DNA from: Shewanella woodyi ATCC 51908 | GTDB taxonomy: Bacteria > Pseudomonadota > Gammaproteobacteria > Enterobacterales > Shewanellaceae | DNA length: 64,000 nt | Direction of reading: 5' to 3' | NCBI RefSeq assembly: GCF_000019525.1 | Contig: NC_010506.1 | Coordinates: 4,092,001-4,156,000, forward strand | In this document: positions 10,829-23,719 of the stretch, in pieces | Layout of the letters: every line of letters starts with the position of its first letter | Position numbering within the stretch: position 1 is the first letter of the stretch | Program-made: the position numbers and the translations under genes | Notes under the pieces: model-generated | Seen by the model: the letters and a program-made list of their open reading frames with translations, nothing else | Databases searched by the model: none | What the model was told of the DNA's origin: nothing

Positions 10829-11521
10829 TTAAAGCTCATCAGCCAAAAATAGTTTGGCTAGTTTAAGATCGTCAGGATGAGTGATCTTAATGTTCTTTAC
10901 ATTACCTGATACTAAGCCTGGAGCATTTCCAGCCCACTCCATGGCCGAGGCTTCATCTGTAACTGTCACCCCCTGCCTAAGTGCCGATGCCAAGTTATCT
11001 CGCAGCGCAGAGCCTAAGAAAAGCTGAGGCGTCAAAGCGTGCCATAGCTGCTCCCTACACACGGTTTGCACTATAGTGCCACCTGTGTTGCTACGTTTCA
11101 TGGTATCTCTAACTGGCGCAGCTAGAATTGCGCCTTGGGGGAACTCTAGGCGGGATGCAAGCAGTTTATCGATATCTTCATGGCTCAAGCAGGGACGTGC
11201 AGCATCGTGCACTAGAGCCCAGACATTATCTTCGACTTCACCTAGACAAGCTAACACTGAATCCGCTCGCTCACCGCCACCCACGACTGTGCGCAACTTA
11301 GGATTAGATGACTGGGATAAGGTATGAAACAGCGTATCTTCTGGGTGCAGTGCCACTATCACCACATCTATCTTAGGGTGAGTTAAAAGTACTGTTAATG
11401 TGATATTTAAGATAGGTACGCCGTTAATCTCCAGATACTGCTTTGGGATCTCAGAGCCCATACGACTGCCGATACCAGCCGCTGGCACAAGAGCGACGAC
11501 CTTATCTTGGGGATCATTCAT
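10829..11521 (-). CDS. ispD: 2-C-methyl-D-erythritol 4-phosphate cytidylyltransferase
   Basis: IspD transfers CMP to methylerythritol 4-phosphate, the third step of the MEP isoprenoid pathway. It has 230 residues. The nucleotide-binding loop VPAAGIGSRMGSEIPKQY is at about residues 12-29 and the VHDAARPCLS metal and substrate motif near 105. DEASAMEW precedes the C-terminal helix. It starts 32 bp after ftsB, the conserved ftsB-ispD-ispF arrangement. Confidence 0.99.
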   Translation of the reverse strand: MNDPQDKVVALVPAAGIGSRMGSEIPKQYLEINGVPILNITLTVLLTHPKIDVVIVALHPEDTLFHTLSQSSNPKLRTVVGGGERADSVLACLGEVEDNVWALVHDAARPCLSHEDIDKLLASRLEFPQGAILAAPVRDTMKRSNTGGTIVQTVCREQLWHALTPQLFLGSALRDNLASALRQGVTVTDEASAMEWAGNAPGLVSGNVKNIKITHPDDLKLAKLFLADEL

Positions 11522-11553
11522 AATTGAAAACTCATACTTAATAAAAGGTAAAA

Positions 11554-11853
11554 TTAATGATTTGAGAGCTGGCTAGTGCGTTTATCACCGACGACACGAA
11601 AAAAAGTCTCGCCTTTCTTAACCATGCCAAGCTCATTTCGAGCTCGTTCCTCTAACGCCTCTGTGCCACTACGAAGATCGATGATCTCCTCTCTTAAAAC
11701 TTGATTTCTAGCGATCAACTTTGCATTGCTCGCCTCTTGAAGAGAGATCTGTTCTCGCAGCTGAAACGATTCCGGCAGGCTGTTTACTCCTAACCAAAGC
11801 TGGTATTGAAGCATGCCTAACAGTGACACTAAAAGGAGCAGGATACGTCGCAT
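11554..11853 (-). CDS. ftsB: Cell division protein FtsB
   Basis: FtsB is a bitopic inner-membrane protein that forms the FtsQLB divisome complex with FtsL and FtsQ. The 99-residue product has an N-terminal membrane helix (RRILLLLVSLLGMLQYQLWL, residues 2-21). A periplasmic coiled coil follows (about 30-70, LREQISLQEASNAKLIARNQ), with the conserved ARNELGMVKKGETFFRV ending. It lies between eno and ispD, its usual place in gammaproteobacteria. Confidence 0.97.
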   Translation of the reverse strand: MRRILLLLVSLLGMLQYQLWLGVNSLPESFQLREQISLQEASNAKLIARNQVLREEIIDLRSGTEALEERARNELGMVKKGETFFRVVGDKRTSQLSNH

Positions 11854-11906
11854 TGTAATTAAAAAGCCCGTCAGTGAAAATTCGACAATATTTTAGCGAT
11901 AGTAAC

Positions 11907-11935
11907 AAAAAAGGCCACCAAATGGTGACCTTTTC
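11907..11935 (-). terminator. Terminator after eno
   Basis: GGTCACC and GGTGGCC arms (minus strand, one G-T pair) enclose ATTT and are followed by CTTTTTTG. It lies about 70 bp past the eno stop and just before ftsB, so it limits read-through from eno. Confidence 0.8.
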
Positions 11936-12006
11936 AAGCTTAGCAGTAATTTTATCCCTTTTAACCTGCTACCTAACTAAACAGATAAGCAGGTCAACAA
12001 AGATTA

Positions 12007-13314
<1,308 letters not shown>

Positions 13315-13467
13315 TTAAGTTTAAAAATGAAAAATAAAAATGAAATCTGTTCACCAAAATCGACATAACCAAAGCAACTCCTAAAGCTTCACTTTCTTGA
13401 AAGAGAGCGACTTTACTGCGTAACTACGCAGCTAACAATATGACTTTAGGATATCTACTCCATAGAC

Positions 13468-13500
13468 AAAAAAGCCGCTCCCTAAAATAGGAAGCGGCTG
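13468..13500 (-). terminator. Terminator after pyrG
   Basis: On the minus strand AGCCGCTTCC pairs with GGGAGCGGCT (near-perfect, 7-nt loop) and a TTTTTT run follows. It lies 12 bp after the pyrG stop and separates pyrG from eno. Confidence 0.9.
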
Positions 13501-13511
13501 AGTATTTGGTA

Positions 13512-15212
<1,701 letters not shown>

Positions 15213-15273
15213 TTATACCAAAGCCCTAGCGATTCGACAAACAAGATTATTATAAAATTTTTTACTGAAGTGG

Positions 15274-16062
15274 CTATTCTCGTAATTTTACTTCATCCCA
15301 GTATTGATCTAGCTCATCTAAAGTGTGTTCTTCCATCGGCTTTTCAGCTTTATTTGCCAGCGATTCAACACCTCTAAAGCGGCGCTCAAATTTTCTGTTT
15401 GCCCCCCGTAATGCTTGCTCTGGCTCAACACCCAGATGCCGAGCAAGGTTCACCACCGCAAACAGTAGATCTCCCATCTCATCCTGAACCTTATCAGGGT
15501 TCACTTTTTCTTGCTCAACCTCATGTATTACTTCATCTATCTCTTCATGGATCTTATCCACTACAGGCCCAAGTTCAGCCCAATCGAAGCCAACACGAGC
15601 GACCCGTTTTTGAATTTTTACCGAACGAGATAACGCGGGTAACCCCACAGGAATATTATCTAAAATTGAATGCAGATCCCTCTCGCTACGCTCTTTAGCC
15701 TTAATCTGCTCCCAATTTTCTTTGACCTCATCGCTACTCGCGCCTTTAAGTGTTCCAAAGACATGGGGGTGACGCGAAGTAAGTTTATTACAGATTTTCT
15801 CTACCACATCGGCAAAATCAAACAGTCCCTGCTCTTTACCTAATTGGCAATAAAAGACCACCTGAAACAGCAGATCTCCCAGCTCATCGGGAAGCTCATC
15901 GATAGCCATTCTCTCAATGGTATCAGCCACTTCATAGGCCTCTTCGAGGGTAAATGGCACTATTGTTTCAAAGCGTTGCGCTTTATCCCATGGACATCCG
16001 GTTTGAGGGTCCCTCAACTTAGCCATAATATCGAGCAGAGGTTGAATATCATTATTTTGCAT
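15274..16062 (-). CDS. mazG: Nucleoside triphosphate pyrophosphohydrolase MazG
   Basis: MazG hydrolyses NTPs and dNTPs to monophosphates and lowers (p)ppGpp in E. coli. It has 262 residues and two MazG folds. The first carries CPWDKAQRFETIVPFTLEEA and the EEAYE...DELGDLLFQVVFYCQ metal motif (about residues 36-75). The second repeats EEIDEVIHEVEQ...EMGDLLFAVVNLARHL (about 170-215). It lies immediately downstream of relA, which fits a link with stringent-response nucleotides, although a terminator hairpin separates the two. Confidence 0.97.
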   Translation of the reverse strand: MQNNDIQPLLDIMAKLRDPQTGCPWDKAQRFETIVPFTLEEAYEVADTIERMAIDELPDELGDLLFQVVFYCQLGKEQGLFDFADVVEKICNKLTSRHPHVFGTLKGASSDEVKENWEQIKAKERSERDLHSILDNIPVGLPALSRSVKIQKRVARVGFDWAELGPVVDKIHEEIDEVIHEVEQEKVNPDKVQDEMGDLLFAVVNLARHLGVEPEQALRGANRKFERRFRGVESLANKAEKPMEEHTLDELDQYWDEVKLRE

Positions 16063-16107
16063 AGCTAAGCCCTAAAATTGTTGCTTATATTAGTTGGTCT
16101 TAAAATG

Positions 16108-16134
16108 AAAATGACGACCTAAGTCGCCATTTTC
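16108..16134 (-). terminator. Terminator between relA and mazG
   Basis: AAAATGGCGAC and GTCGTCATTTT pair around TTAG on the minus strand, ending in a T-rich tract. It starts about 10 bp after the relA stop, so mazG expression probably depends on read-through or its own promoter. Confidence 0.75.
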
Positions 16135-16143
16135 TAGAGGTCA

Positions 16144-18351
16144 TTAAAGCCGTCTGGCTTCACTCACCCCTTCCACTTGGGTAATTTTAGATATGACACG
16201 TGAAAGTCCATCTAAATTATACAGCTCAAGTTCCAACTCAATCGCCGCTGTCTGAGTTTTAACATCCGATGAGGAACTCATCGCCATCACATGTGACTTT
16301 TCGGCCGCCAGCACTGAGGTGAGATCCCTAAGCAGCCCTGAACGGTCATTGGCGATAACGCGTAAACGTATCTTATAGCCACCAGAGTAATGCTCCCCCC
16401 ACACCACATCGACCGTGCGCTCAGGGTGAACTCGCATCAACTCTTTAACCTGCTCACAATCGGCGCGGTGCACAGATATCCCTCGACCTTTAGTGATGAA
16501 ACCGAAGATCTCATCACCCGGCACAGGCTGACAGCAACGCGCAATATGGCTCATCAAATTACCGACGCCATTGACCTCGACCTGACCTTTGCCCTCTTTC
16601 TTAGCTTTTATGCCACTCTTCTTAACCAGATCTTCAACAGCGGTTTCATCGTCAACCTGATTGATGCGCATCTGGCTCTGAACATGGTTAACCACTTGAT
16701 TAAGTCGTACATCTCCACCGCCAATACTCGCAAGCAGATCATCCATACTAACAAGATTGAAGCGCTCAACCGCGCTTTGGGCATCTTTTAACTTAAGCCC
16801 AGCTCTAGCCAGTTCAGACTCCAACATCTCTTTACCAGCAACAATATTTTTATCTCTATCTTGCTGCTTAAACCAGTGCTGTATTTTAGAGCGGGCACGA
16901 GAAGTACGGATATAACCTAAGTTAGGGTTTAACCAATCACGCTTGGGATTAGGGTGCTTTGAGGTGATTATCTCGACACGCTCACCTGTTTCCACTTGGT
17001 AGGTAAAAGGCACAATACGGCCATCAACCTTAGCACCGATACACTTATGTCCCACATGGGAGTGAATATAGTAGGCAAAATCAAGCACGCTAGACCCAGA
17101 TGGCAGATCCACCACTTCACCACTTGGCGTAAAGACATACACTCTGTCTTCAAATACCTGACTACGCACCTCTTCGACTAAGTTGCCACTTTCAGCCACA
17201 TCTTCCTGCCACTGAAGGATCTTACGTAGCCAGTTTATCTTCTCTTCGTAGCCACTTTGCTTACCACCACCTGCGCCCTCTTTATATTTCCAGTGGGCGG
17301 CGACACCTAACTCTGCATCTTCATGCATCTGCTCAGTTCGGATCTGGATCTCGACGGTTTTCCCTTCGGGTCCTACAACAATGGTATGGATAGATTGGTA
17401 ACCATTTGGTTTAGGGTTTGCGACATAATCATCAAACTCACGTGGGATATGATGCCAAAGGGTATGAACCACCCCAAGGGCGCCATAGCAGTCCTGCAAC
17501 CTGTCGGTGACTATCCGCACTGCGCGAACATCAAATAACTCATCGAACTTAAGATCTTTGCCCTTCATCTTCTTCCAGATGCTGTAGATATGCTTAGGGC
17601 GGCCATAGACCTTGGCCCTTATCTGATCTTTATCTAATCTGGCCTGAAGCTGGGCAACAAAATCATCAATAAACGTTTCGCGATCCAGACGCTTACCATC
17701 TAGCTGCTTGGCTATCTCTTTATAGGTCTCTGGGTGCAGGTAGCGAAAAGAGATATCCTCAAGCTCCCATTTAAGTTGACCTATACCTAGTCGGTTAGCG
17801 AGAGGCGCATAGATATCGGCAATCTCACGGGCCAGCAGTACCCGCGTCTCCTCATCGGAGTTTTTCACTTCACGTAGCAGACAGATCCGCTCGGCAAGCT
17901 TAATGACCACGGCGCGCACATCTTCCACCATCGCCAGTAACATACGGCGGATATTATCTATTTTCACATCGCTGGTGCGAGAGTCATTATCCACCTTAAG
18001 GGCACCGATGGCATTCATGGTTTCAACACTCATGACCAAGCGGCTTAACTCGGCACCAAATCGCTCTTCAAGATCCTCTTGAGAGATGATGCCAGCTTCA
18101 AACACCACAAACAGAACCGATGCCTGCAGGGTTTCGATATCCATATTCAGTGGCGCCAAGATCTCTATCATCTCTCTGGCACGTTGGAGCTGCATACTAT
18201 TATCCTGCTGGCTCCCACTCACCATGGTATCGATTCGACAGAGCAGTTCGAGCAGAGTTTGAGCCTCATCAGTATCACTAATGTAGCGGTTAACCCACTC
18301 CTCTAGTTGAAAATTAGGATCACTAAAGTGCGCTTCTCGAACTGATACCAT
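16144..18351 (-). CDS. relA: GTP pyrophosphokinase RelA ((p)ppGpp synthetase I)
   Basis: RelA is the ribosome-associated synthetase that makes (p)ppGpp when uncharged tRNA occupies the A site. The 735 residues match E. coli (744). The N-terminal HD hydrolase domain is degenerate: LFVVFEAGIISQEDLEERF stands where active SpoT/Rel enzymes have the HD pair, so this is a synthetase-only RelA. The synthetase domain has GRPKHIYSIWKKMKGKDLKF and ELFDVRAVRI (about 245-290). The TGS domain has DRVYVFTPSGEVVDLPSGSS (about 400-460). A zinc-finger/CC segment (HIARCCQPVPGDEIFGFITK) and a C-terminal ACT domain follow. It lies between rlmD and mazG, as in E. coli. Confidence 0.98.
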   Translation of the reverse strand: MVSVREAHFSDPNFQLEEWVNRYISDTDEAQTLLELLCRIDTMVSGSQQDNSMQLQRAREMIEILAPLNMDIETLQASVLFVVFEAGIISQEDLEERFGAELSRLVMSVETMNAIGALKVDNDSRTSDVKIDNIRRMLLAMVEDVRAVVIKLAERICLLREVKNSDEETRVLLAREIADIYAPLANRLGIGQLKWELEDISFRYLHPETYKEIAKQLDGKRLDRETFIDDFVAQLQARLDKDQIRAKVYGRPKHIYSIWKKMKGKDLKFDELFDVRAVRIVTDRLQDCYGALGVVHTLWHHIPREFDDYVANPKPNGYQSIHTIVVGPEGKTVEIQIRTEQMHEDAELGVAAHWKYKEGAGGGKQSGYEEKINWLRKILQWQEDVAESGNLVEEVRSQVFEDRVYVFTPSGEVVDLPSGSSVLDFAYYIHSHVGHKCIGAKVDGRIVPFTYQVETGERVEIITSKHPNPKRDWLNPNLGYIRTSRARSKIQHWFKQQDRDKNIVAGKEMLESELARAGLKLKDAQSAVERFNLVSMDDLLASIGGGDVRLNQVVNHVQSQMRINQVDDETAVEDLVKKSGIKAKKEGKGQVEVNGVGNLMSHIARCCQPVPGDEIFGFITKGRGISVHRADCEQVKELMRVHPERTVDVVWGEHYSGGYKIRLRVIANDRSGLLRDLTSVLAAEKSHVMAMSSSSDVKTQTAAIELELELYNLDGLSRVISKITQVEGVSEARRL

Positions 18352-18518
18352 CTCAATTTCGTCCTTAACTTTGAATCAAAATATGTGCTACAAAAATCCT
18401 GCAGCACAAATCAATAATATAGCTATCTTCAGCATTGAGCAGTCATTGTCAATTAACAAAGGCTGAATATCACTTGTTTAGCTAAATTTTCATCACATTA
18501 GCTTAATTGAAGCTGAAA

Positions 18519-19850
18519 TTAACTCAACTCAAACAGTGCCATAGCCTCAATGTGATGTGTTTGAGGGAACATATCGACTAAGCCCAATTTTTTAAGCTTA
18601 TAACCATGCTTTAGCAAAGGCTCACTGTCTCTGGCTAGGCTCGAGGGATCGCAAGAAACATAAACAATTGATTTAGGTTTCATCTTCTTTAACCATTGCA
18701 AACTCTCAAACGCCCCAGCTCTTGCAGGGTCGAGCAGTAACTTATCTACTTTACCTAGCCAAGGCTCTTTAGAGAGATCAGCGCTTAAGTCGGTATGAAA
18801 GAAGGTTACATCAGACAAATCACTCTGCTTAGCATTGATTCTGGCCTGTGCCACCATCTCAGGGACCCCTTCTACACCGATCACTTCAGCGCCAGATTTG
18901 GCTAGAGGTAGACTGAAATTTCCGACACCACAGAAAAGATCTAGCACTCGTTCATCAGCTTTTACATCCAGCCATTGAACCGCCTGATCAACCATCGCTC
19001 TGTTTATCTCACCATTGACTTGAACAAAGTTTCCCGGTGTAAAGCTCAATTTAATATCACTGTTTAATGTGTAAAAAGGCAGCTCTTTTGGCCCTTTAAT
19101 TACCAAGAGTTCACCTTCATTGCCCTGAACAATCAGATTAACTTTATGCTCCTGTGCAAAAGAGAGCAGCTTCTCTTTGTCCTTATCCGAGAGCTCCTTA
19201 GTCGCTCTAACCACCACAAACTGACCATTATCTACATCAATAAGCTCTACATGACCCAGCGCTCTTCTACTGGCCAGTTGATTTAATAGCTTAGATAAAG
19301 GCGAGATTAACTCAGACAGAGATTTGGCTAACACAGGGCAAGAGGAGATATCAATCACCTCTTTACTCGACTGAGCTCTAAAGCCTAATGTGGTTCTCTT
19401 TGTTTCTTGATGATAAAAAGTAGCTAAACGAGCACGGCGACGATAATGCCATTGTTCGCCTATAATAGCTGGAACTAAGGCTTCTGCTTCAGTGTGGCTT
19501 AATTTCGCCATTAAACTTACTAATGCAGACTCTTTATGAAGTCGTTGCTTCTCAAGGCTAAGGTGCTGAAGATCGCAGCCACCACATTGATGATAATGTG
19601 CACATTTGGGCTCAACACGGTCGATAGAGTGAGTCTCAAGATTCAATAACTTCGCTCTTGAGTACCGTTTTTTCTGTTCAGTGAGCTGAACCATGGCTTT
19701 TTCCCCGGGTAATACACCGGGAATAAACACAACTTTGCCGTTATGTTGAGCAATGCCAGCCCCCAAATGATCCAATCGGGTGACCTGGAGTGATACTTTC
19801 GCCGAAAGTTGCTTTGAACTGTTTGGTTTTGCTTTAAAAAACTGTGCCAT
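18519..19850 (-). CDS. rlmD: 23S rRNA (uracil(1939)-C(5))-methyltransferase RlmD
   Basis: RlmD (RumA) methylates U1939 of 23S rRNA using SAM. The 443 residues match the family. An N-terminal TRAM domain ([20 protein letters not shown], about residues 27-85) is followed by an iron-sulfur cysteine cluster in [15 protein letters not shown]. The Rossmann methyltransferase has [24 protein letters not shown] and the catalytic Cys in [15 protein letters not shown]. It is divergent from barA and upstream of relA, the same neighbourhood as in E. coli. Confidence 0.98.
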   Translation of the reverse strand: MAQFFKAKPNSSKQLSAKVSLQVTRLDHLGAGIAQHNGKVVFIPGVLPGEKAMVQLTEQKKRYSRAKLLNLETHSIDRVEPKCAHYHQCGGCDLQHLSLEKQRLHKESALVSLMAKLSHTEAEALVPAIIGEQWHYRRRARLATFYHQETKRTTLGFRAQSSKEVIDISSCPVLAKSLSELISPLSKLLNQLASRRALGHVELIDVDNGQFVVVRATKELSDKDKEKLLSFAQEHKVNLIVQGNEGELLVIKGPKELPFYTLNSDIKLSFTPGNFVQVNGEINRAMVDQAVQWLDVKADERVLDLFCGVGNFSLPLAKSGAEVIGVEGVPEMVAQARINAKQSDLSDVTFFHTDLSADLSKEPWLGKVDKLLLDPARAGAFESLQWLKKMKPKSIVYVSCDPSSLARDSEPLLKHGYKLKKLGLVDMFPQTHHIEAMALFELS

Positions 19851-19965
19851 TTAGGCCTCTAAATCAATAATAATACTGGCCAAGACTGCCTGACTTCTGG
19901 CAGTCTAGTGTTAACTGTGTCAAGAACCGAGTAGATCAGCGAACCTAATGAATAAAGCCGACAAC

Positions 19966-22761
19966 ATGACCAAATATAGCCTGAGATCATGGGTGCTTGT
20001 ATTGGCGTTAGCTCCAACTATCCTCGTTGGGATCTTATTAGGCAGCTATTTTACCATAAATCGTTTCTATGAACTCGAAGAAACACTCATTGAGCAGGGT
20101 GGAAATATCATTGAGCCACTCGCTATTGCCGCCGAGATAGGTCTCGAGAAGCAAGATTTTGAAACCACTAAAAAATTGATCACAGCAGCCCAACTCAACA
20201 AATCCTCTCTAGTTCAGTTTATTGCCATTTTCGATACTGAAAATCGCGTTATTGTCACCTCTCACCACTACAAAGATCATGAGCTTATGCGCTATGATCA
20301 ACCATTAAGCAGCCTGATGAGGACAGAGCTTGAACAGGTAGGTGACAGCTTGATTCTGCGTAGCCCTATCTTCTCATCAGATCATGAACTTAAACTGACA
20401 AATTTCGGTGACAGAGACTCCCAGCAAATATCAGCCGCTAAGCTGGGTTATATTGCGATACTGGTGAATAAAGAAAATTCACTTCTTGAGCAACATAGAG
20501 CTGCCGTTGCAGCCTTTATAATTGTCCTGATCGGCGTGCAACTTAATTTACTCTTTACCTTCCGTCTGGTTAAAAATGTGACCCAACCTATTACGGAGAT
20601 GGTGAGGGTCGTGGCAAAAATTCGTGAAGGTAAACTGGACACCCGGGTCGATGGAAATCTTATTGGTGAGCTGGATCTGCTTAAACGCGGTATTAATGCC
20701 ATGGCAAGCTCGCTCTCTGAATACCATGACGAGATGCAACAAAATATCGATCAGGCCACCTCAGATCTGAGGGAAACACTGGAACAGATTGAGATCCAAA
20801 ACGTCGAGCTGGATTTAGCGAAGAAAAGAGCCCTTGAGGCCAGCCGGATAAAATCTGAGTTTTTAGCCAACATGTCCCACGAACTTAGAACCCCACTTAA
20901 TGGTGTCATCGGATTCGCCAAACAGCTACTGAAAACGCCCCTGCATACGAGTCAACAGGACTACATCAACACCATAGAGAAGAGTGCAACTAACCTTCTT
21001 GAGATAATTAACGACATCTTAGACTTCTCTAAATTGGAGGCAGGAAAGCTGGTATTAGAGAGCCTACCTTTCGCCCTACGCGAACTAGTTGGTGATACAG
21101 TAACTATCCTATCAAACAGTGCCCGAGAGAAAGATATTGAGCTCGTTATCGACATAGATCAATCAGTCCCCGAAGCCTTGTGCGGCGATCCTATGCGAAT
21201 TGGTCAGATCCTAACAAACTTAATAGGCAATGCTATCAAGTTCACCGATAGCGGTAGTGTTCACTTAAGTCTTAAGCTCACTGATGGCAGCAAAGATAAA
21301 GTAAACATCAGGTGCGAGATAACAGATACAGGGATTGGTATAGACCCTCAGCAGCAGGAGATTCTTTTTCAAGCCTTTGGCCAAGCAGACTCCTCAATTT
21401 CACGTCGCTTTGGCGGTACTGGACTGGGTTTAATTATCACTAAGCGTCTGGTTAACCGTATGGGTGGCCAGATAGGGTGTAACTCTAAAGCCAACGAAGG
21501 CTCAACGTTCTGGTTTACCCTTCCATTAGAAACCAGCCAATACCCGGTAGGTCACTTCCTCACAACAGAGAAACTGCTCAACAAGTCGATGTTACTTATC
21601 GAGCCAAGAGAGTTGTCTAACAAGACACTACTCAAACAGTTTCAATACTGGGGGATGAAAACAACCAATATTGGCTCAACGAGCCAACTTGCAGAGTGCT
21701 CACTACCTGATTCCAAGAAATATGACTATGCCGTCGTGAGCTGCAAAGCGCTCAACCCCGATAAGGACACCACTGAACAGCTAAAATCCATTAAAGACTT
21801 ATCTCAATTTGTCCTCTACCTTGTGTGTACGAATGAGCAAGACACTCACACCATATTTGATACCGTAGATAAAATATTACCGGCTCCAATCAATGAAAAG
21901 GTTTTAGCTGAAATACTTATCGATCCAAAATCCGATACAAGCAGTCCACACCAATTAGAGGAACACGCCCAAGTTGAGCCTATAGCCAGAGAGAACCTCA
22001 ACGTATTAGCGGTCGATGATAACCCTGCAAACCTCAAATTAATCGATACCCTACTAAAAGAGTTAGTGAGCCAAGTCACAGTGGTAGACAATGGTCAGGG
22101 GGCTGTGAATATCGCCCAAGAGCGCAGTTTCGATCTCATCTTCATGGATATTCAGATGCCAGGTACAGATGGGATTAGTGCCACTAAGCAGATTAGACAA
22201 CACTCGCTTAACCGTAACACACCGATCATTGCGGTGACCGCCCATGCGATTGCTGAAGAGCGGGAGATGATCCAACAAAGCGGTATGGATGGTTATCTGC
22301 CTAAACCTATCGATGAAGCGGCGTTAAAGAGCGTGATCAACCGCTGGAAAACGCGCCCTAAGTTTACCCATTTCGACCCCTTTACCCTTAACTGGGAGCT
22401 GTGCCTCACACAAGCCAATCAGAAGCCAGATTTGGCACTGGATATGCTCAAGATGTTAGTGGCATCACTGCCTGAAACCACAGCTCAGATAAAACAGGCA
22501 TTAGAGGAGTTTAATCAAGACTCTATGCTCGCCTCAGTGCATAAACTCCATGGCGCATGCTGTTATTGTGGCGTACCTACCACACAAAAGCTTTGTCAGG
22601 AGATAGAATCAAGTTTGAAACGCGGCTCGGCCGTTGCCGATGTCGAACCTGAAATACTAGAGTTACTTGACGAGCTAACTAAGGTAGAATCAGCCGCAAA
22701 TCAAGTGATATCACAGTTATCAACGGATGTAATAGATGACAACCAAACTAGGCTTCTTTAA
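19966..22761 (+). CDS. barA: Hybrid sensor histidine kinase BarA
   Basis: BarA is the tripartite membrane kinase that feeds the UvrY/GacA response regulator and the Csr system. From the chosen ATG (MTKYSLRSW, which aligns with the E. coli start) it has 931 residues; an ATG six codons earlier (19948) is possible and neither has a strong ribosome site. A membrane helix at about residues 10-30 is followed by a periplasmic segment, a second helix near 180-200 (AAVAAFIIVLIGVQLNLLFT) and a HAMP linker. The kinase core has H-box FLANMSHELRTPLNGVIGFA and ATP-binding GGTGLGLIITKRLV. A receiver follows (VLAVDDNPANL, FMDIQMPGTDG), then a C-terminal HPt domain with SVHKLHGACCYCG. The last 26 bp overlap the next gene. 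Confidence 0.96.
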   Translation: MTKYSLRSWVLVLALAPTILVGILLGSYFTINRFYELEETLIEQGGNIIEPLAIAAEIGLEKQDFETTKKLITAAQLNKSSLVQFIAIFDTENRVIVTSHHYKDHELMRYDQPLSSLMRTELEQVGDSLILRSPIFSSDHELKLTNFGDRDSQQISAAKLGYIAILVNKENSLLEQHRAAVAAFIIVLIGVQLNLLFTFRLVKNVTQPITEMVRVVAKIREGKLDTRVDGNLIGELDLLKRGINAMASSLSEYHDEMQQNIDQATSDLRETLEQIEIQNVELDLAKKRALEASRIKSEFLANMSHELRTPLNGVIGFAKQLLKTPLHTSQQDYINTIEKSATNLLEIINDILDFSKLEAGKLVLESLPFALRELVGDTVTILSNSAREKDIELVIDIDQSVPEALCGDPMRIGQILTNLIGNAIKFTDSGSVHLSLKLTDGSKDKVNIRCEITDTGIGIDPQQQEILFQAFGQADSSISRRFGGTGLGLIITKRLVNRMGGQIGCNSKANEGSTFWFTLPLETSQYPVGHFLTTEKLLNKSMLLIEPRELSNKTLLKQFQYWGMKTTNIGSTSQLAECSLPDSKKYDYAVVSCKALNPDKDTTEQLKSIKDLSQFVLYLVCTNEQDTHTIFDTVDKILPAPINEKVLAEILIDPKSDTSSPHQLEEHAQVEPIARENLNVLAVDDNPANLKLIDTLLKELVSQVTVVDNGQGAVNIAQERSFDLIFMDIQMPGTDGISATKQIRQHSLNRNTPIIAVTAHAIAEEREMIQQSGMDGYLPKPIDEAALKSVINRWKTRPKFTHFDPFTLNWELCLTQANQKPDLALDMLKMLVASLPETTAQIKQALEEFNQDSMLASVHKLHGACCYCGVPTTQKLCQEIESSLKRGSAVADVEPEILELLDELTKVESAANQVISQLSTDVIDDNQTRLL

Positions 22762-23341
22762 ACGTGTAAAAGCATTAGATTTCCAACAGAAAAAAGTATT
22801 TGCAATAGCCCTATGTCAGCGCATGTTGCCCAACTACCAACTTTTCTCTGAGGTCTGTGAATTTGGTGATCCTCAGGTATTAGACACAGTGCTAAATCTG
22901 TTGTGGCAATCCAGTTATGATTCAAAATTAAAGCTCAATATCGATATCTACTTAGAAAGGTTGGAGCTAAACACCCCAGATCCGGCTAATTTTGATGTCT
23001 ACGGTGTCTACCCTGCGATGGATGCAACCACAGCATTAATTGCCCTTTTGAGTGCACTGCAAAGCAAAATTGAGGAAGATATTGTCAACATCAGTAAATT
23101 GTCATCGAGTACAGTGGCGAACTATATTGAAGCAATTTCAGATGTTGAACTTGATGAAGAAGCATTCGACGATTTTATCTTCAACCATGAAGTAATGCTC
23201 GATGAGAAAGCACTGCAGGAAAACTTGCTGACCCTTATTGAAGACAACCCTAAACTCAATGCTGAGTTTATAAAATCCCTGCGCAAAGAGATTGTCGATG
23301 CAGGCGTATCTAACATAGGTGTAGGAATGCAGGAAGGCTAA
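22736..23341 (+). CDS. YjaG/DUF416 family protein
   Basis: This 201-residue cytoplasmic protein belongs, by recognition, to the DUF416 (YjaG) family, whose function is not known. The N-terminus MTTKLGFFKRVKALDFQQKK is basic. The body is mainly helical, with FAIALCQRMLPNYQLFSEV and WQSSYDSKLKLNIDIYLERL. DVYGVYPAMDATTALIALLS is the most family-like block. The C-terminal third is acidic (VELDEEAFDDFIFN). It begins inside the 3' end of barA (26-bp overlap, different frame), so it is probably translationally coupled to the kinase. I know no functional connection between them. Confidence 0.8.
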   Translation: MTTKLGFFKRVKALDFQQKKVFAIALCQRMLPNYQLFSEVCEFGDPQVLDTVLNLLWQSSYDSKLKLNIDIYLERLELNTPDPANFDVYGVYPAMDATTALIALLSALQSKIEEDIVNISKLSSSTVANYIEAISDVELDEEAFDDFIFNHEVMLDEKALQENLLTLIEDNPKLNAEFIKSLRKEIVDAGVSNIGVGMQEG

Positions 23342-23356
23342 CCTTTCTGTTTAATT

Positions 23357-23593
23357 ATGCGTAAGTTAATTTATCAAGGTTTTATTTTAACGAACAACCG
23401 AGGATTAACTGATAGCTGGTCACTATCAATTGGTGGACAAACTCGAACAGGTTCACTGTTTGAACTAAGAAGGCAGATCAATTTCTATTGCGAACTTGGT
23501 GTGTTACCACCTAACAGAAATACGATTCAGACTAAGGTTAATGCTACGCCGCTAAAGCAGCGCACCTCATCTCGTCGCAATACAACGAAATAA
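23357..23593 (+). CDS. Small conserved protein, probably DUF3319 family
   Basis: A 78-residue protein begins 15 bp after the DUF416 gene and likely shares its transcript. It starts MRKLIYQGFILTNNRGLTDS and contains WSLSIGGQTRTGSLFELRRQ followed by INFYCELGVLPPNR, a pattern I associate with DUF3319 proteins of Vibrio and Shewanella. The C-terminal tail is basic and probably disordered (KQRTSSRRNTTK). No catalytic motif or signal peptide is visible, and the function is unknown. A perfect terminator follows immediately. Confidence 0.65.
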   Translation: MRKLIYQGFILTNNRGLTDSWSLSIGGQTRTGSLFELRRQINFYCELGVLPPNRNTIQTKVNATPLKQRTSSRRNTTK

Positions 23594-23595
23594 GT

Positions 23596-23636
23596 TTAGG
23601 CTGAGCAAACTCCTGCTCAGCCTAATTTTCTTTTAT
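23596..23636 (+). terminator. Terminator after the barA-DUF416-DUF3319 cluster
   Basis: TTAGGCTGAGCA and TGCTCAGCCTAA form a perfect 12-bp stem with a 6-nt loop, followed by TTTTCTTTT. It starts within 3 bp of the stop codon of the small gene and closes the operon. Confidence 0.93.
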
Positions 23637-23719
23637 CATAAATAATAAATAGATCATAGTTCCTGCTCCTTCAGGTATGGTATTTTAACTGAGTATCACG
23701 CCAATCTGGAATTGCTTTA

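Noticed and set aside
16108..16134. Possible riboswitch between relA and mazG
   Set aside because: A single short hairpin with a T-rich tail is better read as a terminator.
16390..16791. 133-codon plus-strand ORF in relA
   Set aside because: Antisense to the conserved C-terminal half of RelA, with no ribosome site or known motif.
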